64,000 nt of DNA from positions 1 through 64,000 of the forward strand of contig NZ_FXBB01000008.1 of NCBI RefSeq assembly GCF_900177735.1. Direction: 5' to 3'. Positions within the stretch are counted from its first letter, which is position 1; every line of letters starts with the position of its first letter. The notes below the pieces were generated by a model, which had not been told where the DNA came from, made no database searches, and saw only the letters and a list, made by a program, of their open reading frames with translations. The stretch comes from Dethiosulfovibrio salsuginis. Lineage in GTDB: Bacteria; Synergistota; Synergistia; Synergistales; Dethiosulfovibrionaceae. Both the position numbers and the translations under genes were made by a program. Below, one piece after another: positions 42,828 to 51,287 of this stretch.

Positions 42828-43802
42828 TCACCGGTCGGGCCTGGCTATGTGGCGGAGGTCGTCGCAGAACCAGTCGTATATAGTCTCTTTAGGCTCTTTA
42901 ACCTCCCTCAGCTTTTCCAGGCTCGTCCCCAGAATGAAGAGAGGATTTGCTGGCTCGATAAGCGGCCTCTCCCAGGGTGCCAGCCTGGCCTGAAGGCCGT
43001 CCAGCTCCCTCTCGTCGTCGGCGATCAGGAGTATCATCGTCCAGTTCTCCTGATCCGCCGAGTCGAAATCGCTCCATCCCGGGATGTAGACCCGCCTCTG
43101 GCCCAACATGAACAGGTGGATATGGCCTATCTGGGTCAGGACATCCTCGGTGTTCCCCGGCTTGAAGCAGAAAAGCCTGTCGGCGTTTTGCAGCTTAAAG
43201 CGATCGGTTGGGCGGGTTTCCATGGTCCTGTAGTGGTCGAAGTCGTAGCCGCTTCTCAGCAGCACGTCTACCTCCACCGATCCCGTTGGGCACCCAGTTT
43301 CTTTGATCCACTCGGTTAGCTTGGCATCTCCTGGGGCGGGGAACTCCCTGGCCGCAACTCCCCACCGGTTAAACCTGTCGCAGAAGGAACGGACCAGGGG
43401 ACTTTCCTCCCAGCTGAAACGGAAGGAGTCGCCGTCGAGGCGGTAAAGGTCCTCCCCCTGAAGGTATGGGACCACCGGCAGGGACTCGCCGACGGAGAAC
43501 TCCTTCAGTCCCCATCTCCCCAAAAAGGCCCTGTCGATCAGATGCTGAACCTTGGTCCTCCAGAGAGACCTGGACGGGTCTTTTACCTCGTAAGGAGAGG
43601 CCGGTATCCCCATATCCACGGCAAGCCTGGCCCTTTCCTCCATCCCCTTCTCCGTAAGGATAGCCCCTGTCCCCTCTATCCCTTTTGCGAGACCAAGCCG
43701 GAGGAGCTCCTCCAGGCCCTCCGCGTCCTCTCCTGCCAGGGCCAGCGATTCGTGGTCCCAGCAGGGATTCTCTTCGTCGAAAAGCAGCGTCAGTGCGGTC
43801 AT
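42828..43802 (-). CDS. Unrecognised protein with winged-helix-like N-terminus
   Basis: About 324 residues, cytoplasmic, no signal peptide or membrane helix. Residues about 28-60 (LEELLRLGLAKGIEGTGAILTEKGMEERA) look like the last helix and wing of a winged-helix domain. The rest is a mixed alpha/beta region rich in Trp and acidic residues without a motif I know. I chose ATG 43802 for its AGGAGG at seven bases; ATG 43808 is nearer the site. Convergent with iadA, divergent from the exported-protein gene at 43917. No function is proposed. Confidence 0.7.
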   Translation of the reverse strand: MTALTLLFDEENPCWDHESLALAGEDAEGLEELLRLGLAKGIEGTGAILTEKGMEERARLAVDMGIPASPYEVKDPSRSLWRTKVQHLIDRAFLGRWGLKEFSVGESLPVVPYLQGEDLYRLDGDSFRFSWEESPLVRSFCDRFNRWGVAAREFPAPGDAKLTEWIKETGCPTGSVEVDVLLRSGYDFDHYRTMETRPTDRFKLQNADRLFCFKPGNTEDVLTQIGHIHLFMLGQRRVYIPGWSDFDSADQENWTMILLIADDERELDGLQARLAPWERPLIEPANPLFILGTSLEKLREVKEPKETIYDWFCDDLRHIARPDR

Positions 43803-43916
43803 GTCCATACCTCCTTCTTTTTTTCTACTCAGGATATACTTTAGGGGTTCAAAAAGCCATAGATAGTCCGTCAATGTATAATATCCGGGTGATCCGATAA
43901 TTCAGGAGGGGTTTGA

Positions 43917-44474
43917 ATGTTAAAAAGGATGTCGACCGTTTTAGCGGTCCTTTGTCTCTTAGCTGGGGCGGCCAGCCAGGCTCGGGCTGAAACCGTTGCG
44001 GAATATGTGCAGAGGACTTATCCCGAGATGGACGAGGTTGTCTCGTCGGTTCTCGGATCTTTAGGGACCATGTCCACCTGGGAAAAGCTCTTCGTCGATA
44101 GGCTTGCGACCTTGACCCCTGAGAGCCAGAGGTCCTACGCCACCAGTCTCGCTATGGACGGCAGAATAACCGCCGAGGACCTGGCGGAGCTTCCGGTAAA
44201 CCTAACTTTGCCCGAGGATCCTGCGGAGATAATAGCCCTTTTAACCGAGCACGTCCGTGCGGACTACTGGCCGGGATTTTACCGGCGGCACAGCTTTTCC
44301 GTCCATCGTCAGCTTAGACACTGGGCCGAGACGGCGGAGAGGCGATACGACGATCCTGAGCTCTGCAAAAAACTCATAGAGATCTTTTTCGCCATGGTGG
44401 AGGGAAAATACGACGGTCCTATGGAGATAGAATATCGGCCCACCAGCAGGGATATACATAGGCCCGCCGAGTGA
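43917..44474 (+). CDS. Small exported protein of unknown function
   Basis: 185 residues with a signal peptide (about 1-24, cut after QARA). The mature part is helical and contains WEKLFVDRLATLTPESQ and WPGFYRRHSFSVHRQLRHW; no cysteines form an obvious motif except one late Cys. Family not recognised. AGGAGGGG precedes ATG 43917. Only 46 bp before methionine gamma-lyase, but that gene has its own strong ribosome site; co-transcription is possible. Confidence 0.65.
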   Translation: MLKRMSTVLAVLCLLAGAASQARAETVAEYVQRTYPEMDEVVSSVLGSLGTMSTWEKLFVDRLATLTPESQRSYATSLAMDGRITAEDLAELPVNLTLPEDPAEIIALLTEHVRADYWPGFYRRHSFSVHRQLRHWAETAERRYDDPELCKKLIEIFFAMVEGKYDGPMEIEYRPTSRDIHRPAE

Positions 44475-44520
44475 TACAATGGTATTAGTGAACCGCCAAC
44501 ATAAAGGAGGTAATTTCGGA

Positions 44521-45699
44521 ATGACCTATCGTTTTGAGACAAAATGCGTCCACAGTGGCAACCACCCCGATCACGAGACCGGAGCCCTTTCCACCCCTAT
44601 CTATCAGACGTCCACCTTTGCGTTCAAAAACGCCGACGAAGGCGCCAAGAGGTTTAAGGGCGAGGAGGAAGGCTATATCTACACCAGGTTAGGCAACCCC
44701 AACCACACCGCTGTGGAGGAAAAGATAGCCGCCCTCGAGGGAGGGGAGGCTGCGGCGGTAGCGGCTTCCGGTATCGGAGCCATAGCGTCGGTGCTTTGGA
44801 CCGCCCTCTCCAGCGGCGATCACGCCATAGCTGCCAGATCTCTCTACGGCTGCACCTACTCCCTGATGGCCCATCAGTTCCCCCGTTTCGGAATAGAGTC
44901 CACCTTTATGGACCTTAGAGACCTGGACAAGGTCAAAGACGCCCTGAAGCCCAACACCAAGGTTATCTACTGCGAATCCCCCGCCAACCCCACCATGGAC
45001 CTGGTGGACATACAGGCGCTGGCGAAGATAGCCCACGACCACGGAGCCATGCTCATAGTGGACAACACCTACTGCACACCGGTGATCCAGAGGCCCCTTG
45101 AGCTCGGCGCCGACGTGGTGGTTCACTCCGCCACAAAATACCTCAACGGACATGGCGACGTAATCGCCGGTATCGTGGTGGGGACCAAGGAGTTTATCGG
45201 AAAGGTTAAGATGGAGGGCCTTAAGGACCTAACCGGTGCCACTTTATCCCCCTTCGACGCCTATTTGCTCCTTAGGGGCATGAAGACCCTTCACGTCCGA
45301 GTTCCTCGTCACTGTGAAAGCGCCATGAAGATCGCCCAGTTCCTTGAGAGCCGTCCCGAGGTGGCCAAGGTCAGCTATCCCGGCCTGGACTCCTTCCCAC
45401 AGAAGGAGCTGGCGGACAGACAGATGGCCCTCTACGGGGCGATAATAACCATGGAGCTGAAGGACGGTTTCGACGCTGGTAAGAAGTTCATAAACTCCGT
45501 CAAGCTCTGGATTCTGGCGGTTAGCCTGGGGGACACCGAGTCGCTCATCCAGCACCCCGCGTCTATGACCCACTCGGCTCTCTCCGACGAGGAGCAGCTT
45601 GAGGCTGGCATCTCCAAAGGGCTTATCCGTCTCTCCGTCGGCCTGGAGGCCCCGGAGGACCTGATAGCCGACCTGAAACAGGCCTTCGAGGCGATCTAA
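44521..45699 (+). CDS. mgl: Methionine gamma-lyase
   Basis: PLP enzyme that turns methionine into methanethiol, ammonia and 2-oxobutyrate, a fermentative energy and sulphur route. 392 residues, Cys/Met-metabolism fold type I. PLP Lys206 in SATKYLNGHGDV; Tyr of the neighbour subunit in GYIYTRLGNPN. Cys111 in SLYGCTYSL is the residue typical of true methionine gamma-lyases, where cystathionine enzymes have Gly or another residue. AAGGAGG lies nine bases before ATG 44521. Cystathionine gamma-lyase activity remains an alternative. Confidence 0.9.
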   Translation: MTYRFETKCVHSGNHPDHETGALSTPIYQTSTFAFKNADEGAKRFKGEEEGYIYTRLGNPNHTAVEEKIAALEGGEAAAVAASGIGAIASVLWTALSSGDHAIAARSLYGCTYSLMAHQFPRFGIESTFMDLRDLDKVKDALKPNTKVIYCESPANPTMDLVDIQALAKIAHDHGAMLIVDNTYCTPVIQRPLELGADVVVHSATKYLNGHGDVIAGIVVGTKEFIGKVKMEGLKDLTGATLSPFDAYLLLRGMKTLHVRVPRHCESAMKIAQFLESRPEVAKVSYPGLDSFPQKELADRQMALYGAIITMELKDGFDAGKKFINSVKLWILAVSLGDTESLIQHPASMTHSALSDEEQLEAGISKGLIRLSVGLEAPEDLIADLKQAFEAI

Positions 45700-45706
45700 A
45701 ATAAAG

Positions 45707-45740
45707 AGCCCTTGCCCGTACATCGGGCGAGGGCTTTGCC
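45707..45740 (+). terminator. Terminator after methionine gamma-lyase
   Basis: AGCCCTTGCCCG/CGGGCGAGGGCT stem (45707-45718 with 45724-45735, one G.U) and a short T run. Confidence 0.75.
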
Positions 45741-45794
45741 TTTACTGGAATTAGCCTGGATGTTGTTGTATCATCGAAGAGAGGAGGAGTGTCT

Positions 45795-45986
45795 ATGACT
45801 AAGTTAGCGACCTATATGCCTAGTTTTGTTCTAGGAATTGCTGCTGTCTTGGATCTTGGGGGGACTTTAAAGGACCCTATTTCCGACAAAGATCCTCTTG
45901 AGAAAGATATGGAGGCCCTTCGCTCCGACTGGTTAGCAGTAGGAGAGGACCTTAGGTCGGCTATGTCCGCTGTCCAAAATGACTAA
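45795..45986 (+). CDS. Small protein of unknown function (63 residues)
   Basis: ATG 45795 with GGAGGAG at good distance and a terminator 60 bp after the stop make a complete little gene. The first 25 residues are hydrophobic (YMPSFVLGIAAVLDLGG), perhaps a membrane or signal anchor, followed by an acidic helix (DPLEKDMEALRSDWLAVGEDL). No family recognised. Confidence 0.6.
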   Translation: MTKLATYMPSFVLGIAAVLDLGGTLKDPISDKDPLEKDMEALRSDWLAVGEDLRSAMSAVQND

Positions 45987-46048
45987 GCTCCGTGGTGGCC
46001 TCCATGTTTAACTCCATTTCAGTGCAAAAAGGATGCCGAAGACAGCTA

Positions 46049-46078
46049 AAGCCACCCCGACAGCGGGGTGGCTTTTTT
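46049..46078. terminator. Terminator between the small gene and hydG
   Basis: AAGCCACCCCG/CGGGGTGGCTT stem (46049-46059 with 46064-46074), ACAG loop and T6 on the plus side. Confidence 0.85.
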
Positions 46079-46098
46079 GGGTTCCCATATGGAACGGC

Positions 46099-47517
46099 TC
46101 AGAACCGGAAGTCCCTGATACCCTGCTCTATCTTGCCCAATCGGTCCATGACCACTCCACGGACCTTCTCCTTGGGGATGTTGCCCAGCTCCCTGGTGAT
46201 GAGCGATTCACCGATGGACTTGGTATCGGTTGAGGCGTAGTCCTCCAGGTATTCCTTCAGGGTCATGAGGGCGTTGGGGTGACAGCAGTTCTGGATTTGG
46301 CCGCTCTTGCACAGGCTCATGAACCGGTCCCCCGTCCTGCCCTCCCTGTAGCAGGCGGTGCAGAAGCTGGGGATGTAGTCCATGTCCATAAGCCACCGGA
46401 TGACCTCCTCAAGGGTCCTCTTGTCGCTGGTGTCGAACTGCTCCGAGTTGTCGTCGTCACTCTCTGGCTCGCAGTATCCTCCGACGCTGGTCTTTGATCC
46501 TCCGCTGATCTGGGATACCCCTAGGTGCAATACCCTCTCCCGGCTCTTTTGGCTTTCCCTGGTGGAGACGATCATGCCGGTGTAGGGAACCGAGACCCGA
46601 AGGCAGGCCACTATCTTGGCGAAGGTGTCGTCGTCTATGCCGTTGTCGAAGGTGGAGGGGTCGATATCGTCGGCCTTCCTTATCCTCGGTACGCTGATGG
46701 TGTGAGGGCCTACGCCGAAACGGGCCTCCAGGTGCTCGGCGTGCATGAGCAGCCCGGCGAACTCGTAGCGGTAAAGCTCCAGGCCGAAGAGGGCCCCTAT
46801 GCCGACGTCGTCGATTCCCCCCAGCATGGCCCGGTCCATGGCCTCGGTGTGCCATTTATAGTCGTGTTTTGGCCCCGCGGGGTGGAGTTTTTCGTAGCTC
46901 TCCCTGTGGTAGGTTTCCTGAAATAGGATATAAGTCCCGATCTCGGCGTCTCTGAGGCTTCGGTAGTCCTCCACTGTGGTGGCGGCTATGTTGACGTTCA
47001 GCCTCCTGATGGCCCCGTTTTTGTGGGTGCAGCTGTATATGGTATCTATGCTCTCCAGGATATAGTCGATAGGGCTCATGGTCGGGTGTTCTCCCGACTC
47101 GATGGCCAGTCTCTTGTGTCCCATGTCCTGAAGGGCGGTGACTTCTCGTTTGATTTCCTCCTGGGTGAGCTTTTTCCTGGCGATGTTCTTGTTCGTCACG
47201 TGGTAGGGACAGTACACGCAGGAGTTTATGCAGTAGTTTGATAGGTATAGGGGAGCGAAGAGGACTATTCTATTGCCGTAGAAGTCCTTCTTTATCTGCT
47301 CCGCCAGGGCGAATATCTCCTGGTTTTTATCCTCAAGCTCGCAGGCAAGGAGGACCGAGCCCTCTCGGTGGGATAGCCCCTTCCTTGTTCTGGCCTTGTC
47401 CAGGATCTCGTCTATGAGGGCCCGGTTTGTCCTGTTCTCGTGAGCCCATGCCAGGCTCTCGGTTATCTCCTGGTGATCTATAAATTTCCCTGCTTCGTTC
47501 GATTTTGGATCGTACAT
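46099..47517 (-). CDS. hydG: [FeFe]-hydrogenase H-cluster maturase HydG (radical SAM)
   Basis: 472 residues. Radical SAM cluster motif C96-x3-C100-x2-C103 (CINSCVYCPYH) cleaves tyrosine; the C-terminal domain with CTACYREGRTGDRFMSLC and CC holds the second cluster on which Fe(CO)2(CN) units for the hydrogenase active site are built. The gene is followed upstream in the same direction by the hydrogenase-system regulator gene, as in many anaerobes. HydE, HydF and the hydrogenase itself are not in the window. Its presence shows H2 metabolism. Confidence 0.95.
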   Translation of the reverse strand: MYDPKSNEAGKFIDHQEITESLAWAHENRTNRALIDEILDKARTRKGLSHREGSVLLACELEDKNQEIFALAEQIKKDFYGNRIVLFAPLYLSNYCINSCVYCPYHVTNKNIARKKLTQEEIKREVTALQDMGHKRLAIESGEHPTMSPIDYILESIDTIYSCTHKNGAIRRLNVNIAATTVEDYRSLRDAEIGTYILFQETYHRESYEKLHPAGPKHDYKWHTEAMDRAMLGGIDDVGIGALFGLELYRYEFAGLLMHAEHLEARFGVGPHTISVPRIRKADDIDPSTFDNGIDDDTFAKIVACLRVSVPYTGMIVSTRESQKSRERVLHLGVSQISGGSKTSVGGYCEPESDDDNSEQFDTSDKRTLEEVIRWLMDMDYIPSFCTACYREGRTGDRFMSLCKSGQIQNCCHPNALMTLKEYLEDYASTDTKSIGESLITRELGNIPKEKVRGVVMDRLGKIEQGIRDFRF

Positions 47518-47578
47518 TTGAAATCGTCCTTTCTTCGTCGGGTCAGAGATGTCTTTCCCTTCAGTAAAAGATTAGTTT

Positions 47579-47836
47579 TTATTCCTCTCCCTTGAGCTTC
47601 GCGTAGGTCGTCTTGGCGGTTACCCCGGGCAATTTCCCCAGTTTGCCCGACAGGGCGCTGATCTCGTCGTTAGGGGCGTCCATGGCGATGCTGATGATGC
47701 TTATCTCCCTTTGCTGGTATGGGAGCCCCATCCTGCCGATGATCCACTTTCCGTAGTTATGGAGTATGGAGTTCAGCTCCTCCACCGAGTCCTTGTCCTC
47801 GACGATGATCCCTATGATTGCCACTCTGGTTTCCAT
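47579..47836 (-). CDS. Iron-only hydrogenase system regulator (TM1266-like)
   Basis: 85 residues with a ferredoxin-like ACT/NikR-C type fold: METRVAIIGIIVEDKDSVEELN and the GKWIIGRMGLPYQQREISIISI core match the small protein family found next to hydrogenase maturation genes. Its role is unproven (ligand sensing suspected). ATG 47836 is chosen over an upstream frame because its ribosome site GGAAGGGGGGAA ends three bases before it. That site is exactly complementary to the C-rich stretch of the candidate small RNA at 48739. Transcribed ahead of hydG. Confidence 0.85.
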   Translation of the reverse strand: METRVAIIGIIVEDKDSVEELNSILHNYGKWIIGRMGLPYQQREISIISIAMDAPNDEISALSGKLGKLPGVTAKTTYAKLKGEE

Positions 47837-47951
47837 GATTTCCCCCCTTCCCGTTTGTGCTATGTTTCTCATTCTAACACAGTTCTCATAGACCTGAGAG
47901 GGCTTTTCGTTGCTAAAATGGGAATATACGTCTTACAGCAGGAGGATGAGT

Positions 47952-48668
47952 ATGAGCGATCTAATAGATAGGATACGTGGCGAGCTCCGAGATAGCTCCA
48001 GCGAGGAGTTCAGGGAAAGCGGCAAGAGGTTCTTCAAAGAGGAGGTCCGTCTTTACGGCGTGAGGACCCCTGCGGTCAACGGCATAGCGAAAAAATACAT
48101 TGGGCCCGTAAAATCCCTCCCTAAAACCGAGATGTTCTCCCTCTGCGAGGAGCTATGGCGTTCCGGCATCTTGGAGGAATGCTTCATAGCCTGTAACTGG
48201 GTCTACGCAAATAGGGACCGTTACGACGAGGGAGATTTTTCCGTCATGGAGCGATGGGTTGAGACTTACGTGGACAACTGGGCCACCTGCGACACCTTCT
48301 GCAACCACTCGGTGGGTTTCATGGTGGAGTCCTACCCCGGCTTGGTTGAGAGGCTCAAGGTCTGGACCGGCTCTCCAAGCCGCTGGATGAGGAGGGCCTC
48401 GGCGGTGTCGTTGATAGTCCCCGCCAAGAAGGGCCTCTTCAAAGGCGAGGTCTTTCAGATCGCCGATATCCTTATGACCGACGGCGACGACATGGTCCGA
48501 AAGGGTTACGGATGGCTCTTGAAGGTCACCTGCGAAAAGCACCAGGACGAGGTTTTCGACTACGTCATGGAACACAGGGACGTCATGCCCCGCACCTCCC
48601 TCAGGTACGCCATAGAGAAGATGCCGAAGGACATGAGGGCCCAGGCGATGATGAGGCCGGACAAGTAA
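47952..48668 (+). CDS. DNA alkylation repair protein (AlkD-like HEAT repeats)
   Basis: 238 residues, all helical. Relatives of AlkC/AlkD glycosylases have six HEAT-like repeats that hold DNA and expel positively charged alkyl bases (3-methyladenine, 7-methylguanine). Recognisable are YGVRTPAVNGIAKKY, the Trp/Asp-rich VDNWATCDTFCNH segment (Asp near the catalytic position) and RRASAVSLIVPAK. ATG 47952 has AGGAGG at six bases. Faces the hydrogenase regulator gene. Confidence 0.87.
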   Translation: MSDLIDRIRGELRDSSSEEFRESGKRFFKEEVRLYGVRTPAVNGIAKKYIGPVKSLPKTEMFSLCEELWRSGILEECFIACNWVYANRDRYDEGDFSVMERWVETYVDNWATCDTFCNHSVGFMVESYPGLVERLKVWTGSPSRWMRRASAVSLIVPAKKGLFKGEVFQIADILMTDGDDMVRKGYGWLLKVTCEKHQDEVFDYVMEHRDVMPRTSLRYAIEKMPKDMRAQAMMRPDK

Positions 48669-48703
48669 TCCTTTCCGTGAGGAATGAATCAGTCTTTTCG
48701 TGA

Positions 48704-48732
48704 TTCCAAAATCGAATATTTGGTCTTATAAT
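48704..48732 (+). promoter_or_regulatory. Promoter in front of the candidate small RNA
   Basis: Perfect -10 TATAAT at 48727-48732 with TTCCAA at 48704-48709, 17-bp spacer; no ORF begins in the next 200 bp. Confidence 0.6.
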
Positions 48733-48738
48733 TATCCT

Positions 48739-48838
48739 CGTATTCCCCCCTTCCAGGATCGGGCCGGTAACCTCTCCTGGGTTTGGCCGAAAGGTCTAGG
48801 GCCCCGTCGGGACTTGATCCCCGACGGGGCCCTTTTTT
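48739..48838 (+). ncRNA. Candidate small RNA, about 100 nt, ending in a strong terminator
   Basis: Bounded by a promoter with a consensus -10 and by a terminator with a perfect 13-bp stem (48799-48811 with 48820-48832) and T6. In between are CCAGGA/TCCTGG and GGCC-GAAA-GGTC (GNRA loop) stems. A single-stranded C-rich run, TTCCCCCCTTCC at 48743-48754, matches the anti-Shine-Dalgarno type seed seen in many regulatory RNAs and is exactly complementary to the ribosome site of the hydrogenase regulator gene (47840-47851). It contains no SRP, 6S or T-box signature. An untranslated leader of the LysE gene, which starts 110 bp after the terminator, is the main alternative. Confidence 0.5.
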
Positions 48839-48855
48839 GCGTCTATTTTTTGTGA

Positions 48856-48883
48856 ACGACAGGTAGATAACTACACCTGTCGT
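48856..48883. promoter_or_regulatory. Inverted repeat, likely operator of the LysE gene
   Basis: ACGACAGGT (48856-48864) and ACCTGTCGT (48875-48883), perfect 9-bp arms, lie just upstream of a -10-like TAGAAT (48895-48900), covering the -35 region. Confidence 0.5.
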
Positions 48884-48947
48884 GATTTTTGGTGTAGAAT
48901 TGCGGGACTTCGTCAGTTTAGAACTTTACGTGAAAGGAGGGGCTGTA

Positions 48948-49553
48948 TTGAGCGAGATAGATTTTGCGGCGTTGGTCCCTTTTGTGGTGATAACCCTCTA
49001 CACCCCCGGTCCCAACAACGTCAGCAGTGCGGCCATGGCCGCCAAGTTCGGCATGAGACGGACGTGGAGCTATATGTACGGCATAGCCACAGGATTTTTT
49101 CTTCTGTTGACCCTCTGTGGGCTTTTCTCTGGAGGTTTGATGACCGCCGTTCCTCAACTTGAGGGGATCGTTAAGTGGGTCGGTGCGGCCTACATACTCT
49201 GGCTGGCATGGGGTCTGGTCAAGGAGAAACCAGGGGGAGACTCGACCAGCAAGGGGGAAGTCGCCAGGGGGTTCGTCAAGGGAATGATCCTCCAGTGCGT
49301 CAACGGTAAGGCGGTGGTGTTCAGCCTTACCCTCTACACAGTGTTCTTTAGCTCCATACTTTCCAGGCTTGGCCCGGTCCTTCTCTCCGCTCTGGTCATA
49401 GCGGTGGTGTGCCTGTTCTCCCTGATCCTCTGGGCCTCCTTCGGGGCGGGGATCGACCGATTTATGGGCAGCTCCTCAAAGAGAAGGGCGCTGAACTACT
49501 GTTTTGCCCTCATGCTGGTGGTCACGGCGGCTCAGGTTGCTGGGTTGCTTTAA
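48948..49553 (+). CDS. LysE-family amino acid exporter
   Basis: About 201 residues, six hydrophobic segments. Start motif FVVITLYTPGPNN is the LysE/RhtB signature (P-G-P-N/A). Exports an amino acid or small metabolite; in a cell that lives on peptides, export of surplus amino acids is common. TTG 48948 has AAGGAGG nine bases upstream; an upstream frame is not needed. The inverted repeat in its promoter suggests a repressor encoded elsewhere. Confidence 0.88.
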   Translation: MSEIDFAALVPFVVITLYTPGPNNVSSAAMAAKFGMRRTWSYMYGIATGFFLLLTLCGLFSGGLMTAVPQLEGIVKWVGAAYILWLAWGLVKEKPGGDSTSKGEVARGFVKGMILQCVNGKAVVFSLTLYTVFFSSILSRLGPVLLSALVIAVVCLFSLILWASFGAGIDRFMGSSSKRRALNYCFALMLVVTAAQVAGLL

Positions 49554-49573
49554 TCCAAAAATTGGAGGTAGTT

Positions 49574-50293
49574 ATGAAAATAAATATATGCGACGGTGTT
49601 TTCGACAGATTCCAGGGATATCACAGGGCGGTGGTCCTGGTCAGAGGTGCGAACAACCGGGGAGAGGAGCCCTCCCTCCTTTCCAAGCTCCGAGAGGCCG
49701 AATCGGCGGTCCGCCAGGAGGTGGGATCCTCGGACCACAGGGATATCCCCGCGATAGCCTCCTGGGTCGAGGTGTTCAGGTCACTGGGGATAAACCCCAA
49801 CAAATATCCCCCCTCGGTGGCCAACCTTATAAAACGCACAGTAAAGGGGACCGACCTGCCCTTCGTCAACAAGCTGGTCTGTATCTTCAACGTGATCAGC
49901 CTGAGACACAAAGTTCCCTGCGGTGGGGACGACCTGTCGGTGGTCACAGGAGACCTTAAACTCGATTTTGCCACAGGGGACGAATCCTACGTCCCCCTTG
50001 GAAAGGCCGACGTCGTGGAGCACCCAGAGCCTGGAGAGGTGATCTACTTCGACGACGGAAACGGAGACGTGTTCTGCCGTGGCTGGTGTTGGAAGAACGG
50101 CGACAGGAGCAAGATAACCGAGGAAACCGAGGACGTCGCCATAAACGTCGAGGGAATGCCTCCGGTCTCCGTCGAGGACCTGTCTCTTATGGCGGAGGAA
50201 CTGGCACAGATGGTCAGGGATCACTGCGGAGGAGAGGTCTCGATCCATCTCCTTGGCCCGGACAGTCCCTCCATATCTTTAGAGAATCTCTGA
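49574..50293 (+). CDS. B3/B4 tRNA-synthetase-like domain protein
   Basis: 239 residues of the B3/4 fold also found in the beta subunit of phenylalanyl-tRNA synthetase, where it edits mischarged tRNA. Recognisable segments: HRDIPAIASWVEVFRSLGINPNKYPPS and the FVNKLVCIFNVISLRHKVPCGG region. Stand-alone members may edit tRNA or bind free amino acids; not proven. 20 bp after the LysE gene, so co-expressed with an amino-acid exporter. Its last codons and stop lie in repeat copy E. Confidence 0.82.
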   Translation: MKINICDGVFDRFQGYHRAVVLVRGANNRGEEPSLLSKLREAESAVRQEVGSSDHRDIPAIASWVEVFRSLGINPNKYPPSVANLIKRTVKGTDLPFVNKLVCIFNVISLRHKVPCGGDDLSVVTGDLKLDFATGDESYVPLGKADVVEHPEPGEVIYFDDGNGDVFCRGWCWKNGDRSKITEETEDVAINVEGMPPVSVEDLSLMAEELAQMVRDHCGGEVSIHLLGPDSPSISLENL

Positions 50294-50527
50294 AAACGTT
50301 GCTCCTCGGAGAGATCGTTCCGACGTAGCCCACTTGAGCCCGTATACTCGACATGCCGCCTTTGAGTACGGATGGGGCGACAGGACGTCGCCCCAAGCCG
50401 AGGGGGCACAGGACGTGCCCTCCGAGGCGGTTCGTACGGAACAGGCAGGTCGAGTATACGGTTGGGCCAGGGCGCAGTCGGGACGGTCTCTCCGAGGGGA
50501 CTCAAAAGTGAGTTTTTAGAGATGCCC
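50278..50527 (+). repeat. Dispersed palindromic repeat, copy E (long form)
   Basis: About 250 bp with all stems and both AGGAC-loop hairpins. CTTTAGA occurs at both edges (near 50277 and 50525). Its 5' end supplies the stop codon of the B3/B4 gene; the gene's terminator lies beyond the repeat at 50544. GTACGG replaces GTACGA opposite TTCGTAC, a G.U-compatible change. Confidence 0.93.
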
Positions 50528-50543
50528 TTTAGACTGATAGTGT

Positions 50544-50578
50544 GGGGGAGGGGCTTACGCTCTTCCCCCGTCTTTTTT
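50544..50578 (+). terminator. Terminator beyond repeat copy E
   Basis: GGGGGAGGGGC/GCTCTTCCCCC stem (50544-50554 with 50559-50569, two G.U) and a T-rich tail with T6. Confidence 0.8.
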
Positions 50579-50689
50579 CACAGGAAATCCCAAAAGCTGG
50601 TACACTAGACACAGGCCCCGAACAGGTGGGGAGACGGAACGGCGGGTTTTTCTCCGTCGCAACATTTGAAAGGGGAGATTTGACGAACT

Positions 50690-51115
50690 ATGGATTACGA
50701 CTACAGAGAGAGAAAGTCGGTTATAGTGCTGAACGCCAAGCTGAAGATAGGGGTTGCTCTTACGGTTGCCGCCCATCTTGGCACCTCCATGGGAGCCTTT
50801 GGAGAGGACCACATGGGAGTGGAATGGCTTACCGATAGATCCGGTGTCCGTCACAGAGGGCTGCCTCGCTACCCAGTGGAGGTCTTCAAGGGCAAGGTCG
50901 CCCAGCTCAGGGAGGCTCTGAACAAGGCCAGAGAGACCCCCGAGCTCATGGTGGTGGACTGTCCATCTGTCTTCTTGGACACCGCTGGAGACGGCGAACT
51001 GTCCCAGACCTTGGAGGATATGGACGAGCAGGAGCTGGATTACATGGGCATATTGATCCACGGTCCCAGGGATGCGGTCGACAGCCTCACCAGCCGTTTA
51101 CGTCCTTGGTGGTAA
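50690..51115 (+). CDS. DUF2000-family protein
   Basis: 141 residues resembling DUF2000, a small alpha/beta fold related to peptidyl-tRNA hydrolase II (KSVIVLNAKLKIGVALTVAAHLGTSMG at the start). Function unknown; the hydrolase-like fold suggests RNA or nucleotide binding but no active site is claimed. GGGGAG precedes ATG 50690; own terminator follows. Confidence 0.75.
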   Translation: MDYDYRERKSVIVLNAKLKIGVALTVAAHLGTSMGAFGEDHMGVEWLTDRSGVRHRGLPRYPVEVFKGKVAQLREALNKARETPELMVVDCPSVFLDTAGDGELSQTLEDMDEQELDYMGILIHGPRDAVDSLTSRLRPWW

Positions 51116-51130
51116 GCTTTTAGACGTAGA

Positions 51131-51175
51131 GAGATAGCCGAGCTCCCTGATGGGTGGCTCGGCTGTCTCTTTTTT
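51131..51175 (+). terminator. Terminator after the DUF2000 gene
   Basis: GAGATAGCCGAGC/GCTCGGCTGTCTC stem (51131-51143 with 51157-51169) and T6. Confidence 0.85.
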
Positions 51176-51287
51176 GTAATTGGTCCAGAAAGCCGTGAAA
51201 ATCCGTTCTTCTGGGTATACCATCTGTGGCTTGTGAGATGTATTCTCATTATGACTACAGAGATATCGTCCTGAAGGGGGTCTTTTC

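Noticed and set aside
48739-48838. The small RNA as SRP, 6S or a known riboswitch
   Set aside because: It lacks the SRP GGAAG loop, is too short for 6S, and has no T-box, lysine or guanidine riboswitch core that I recognise.
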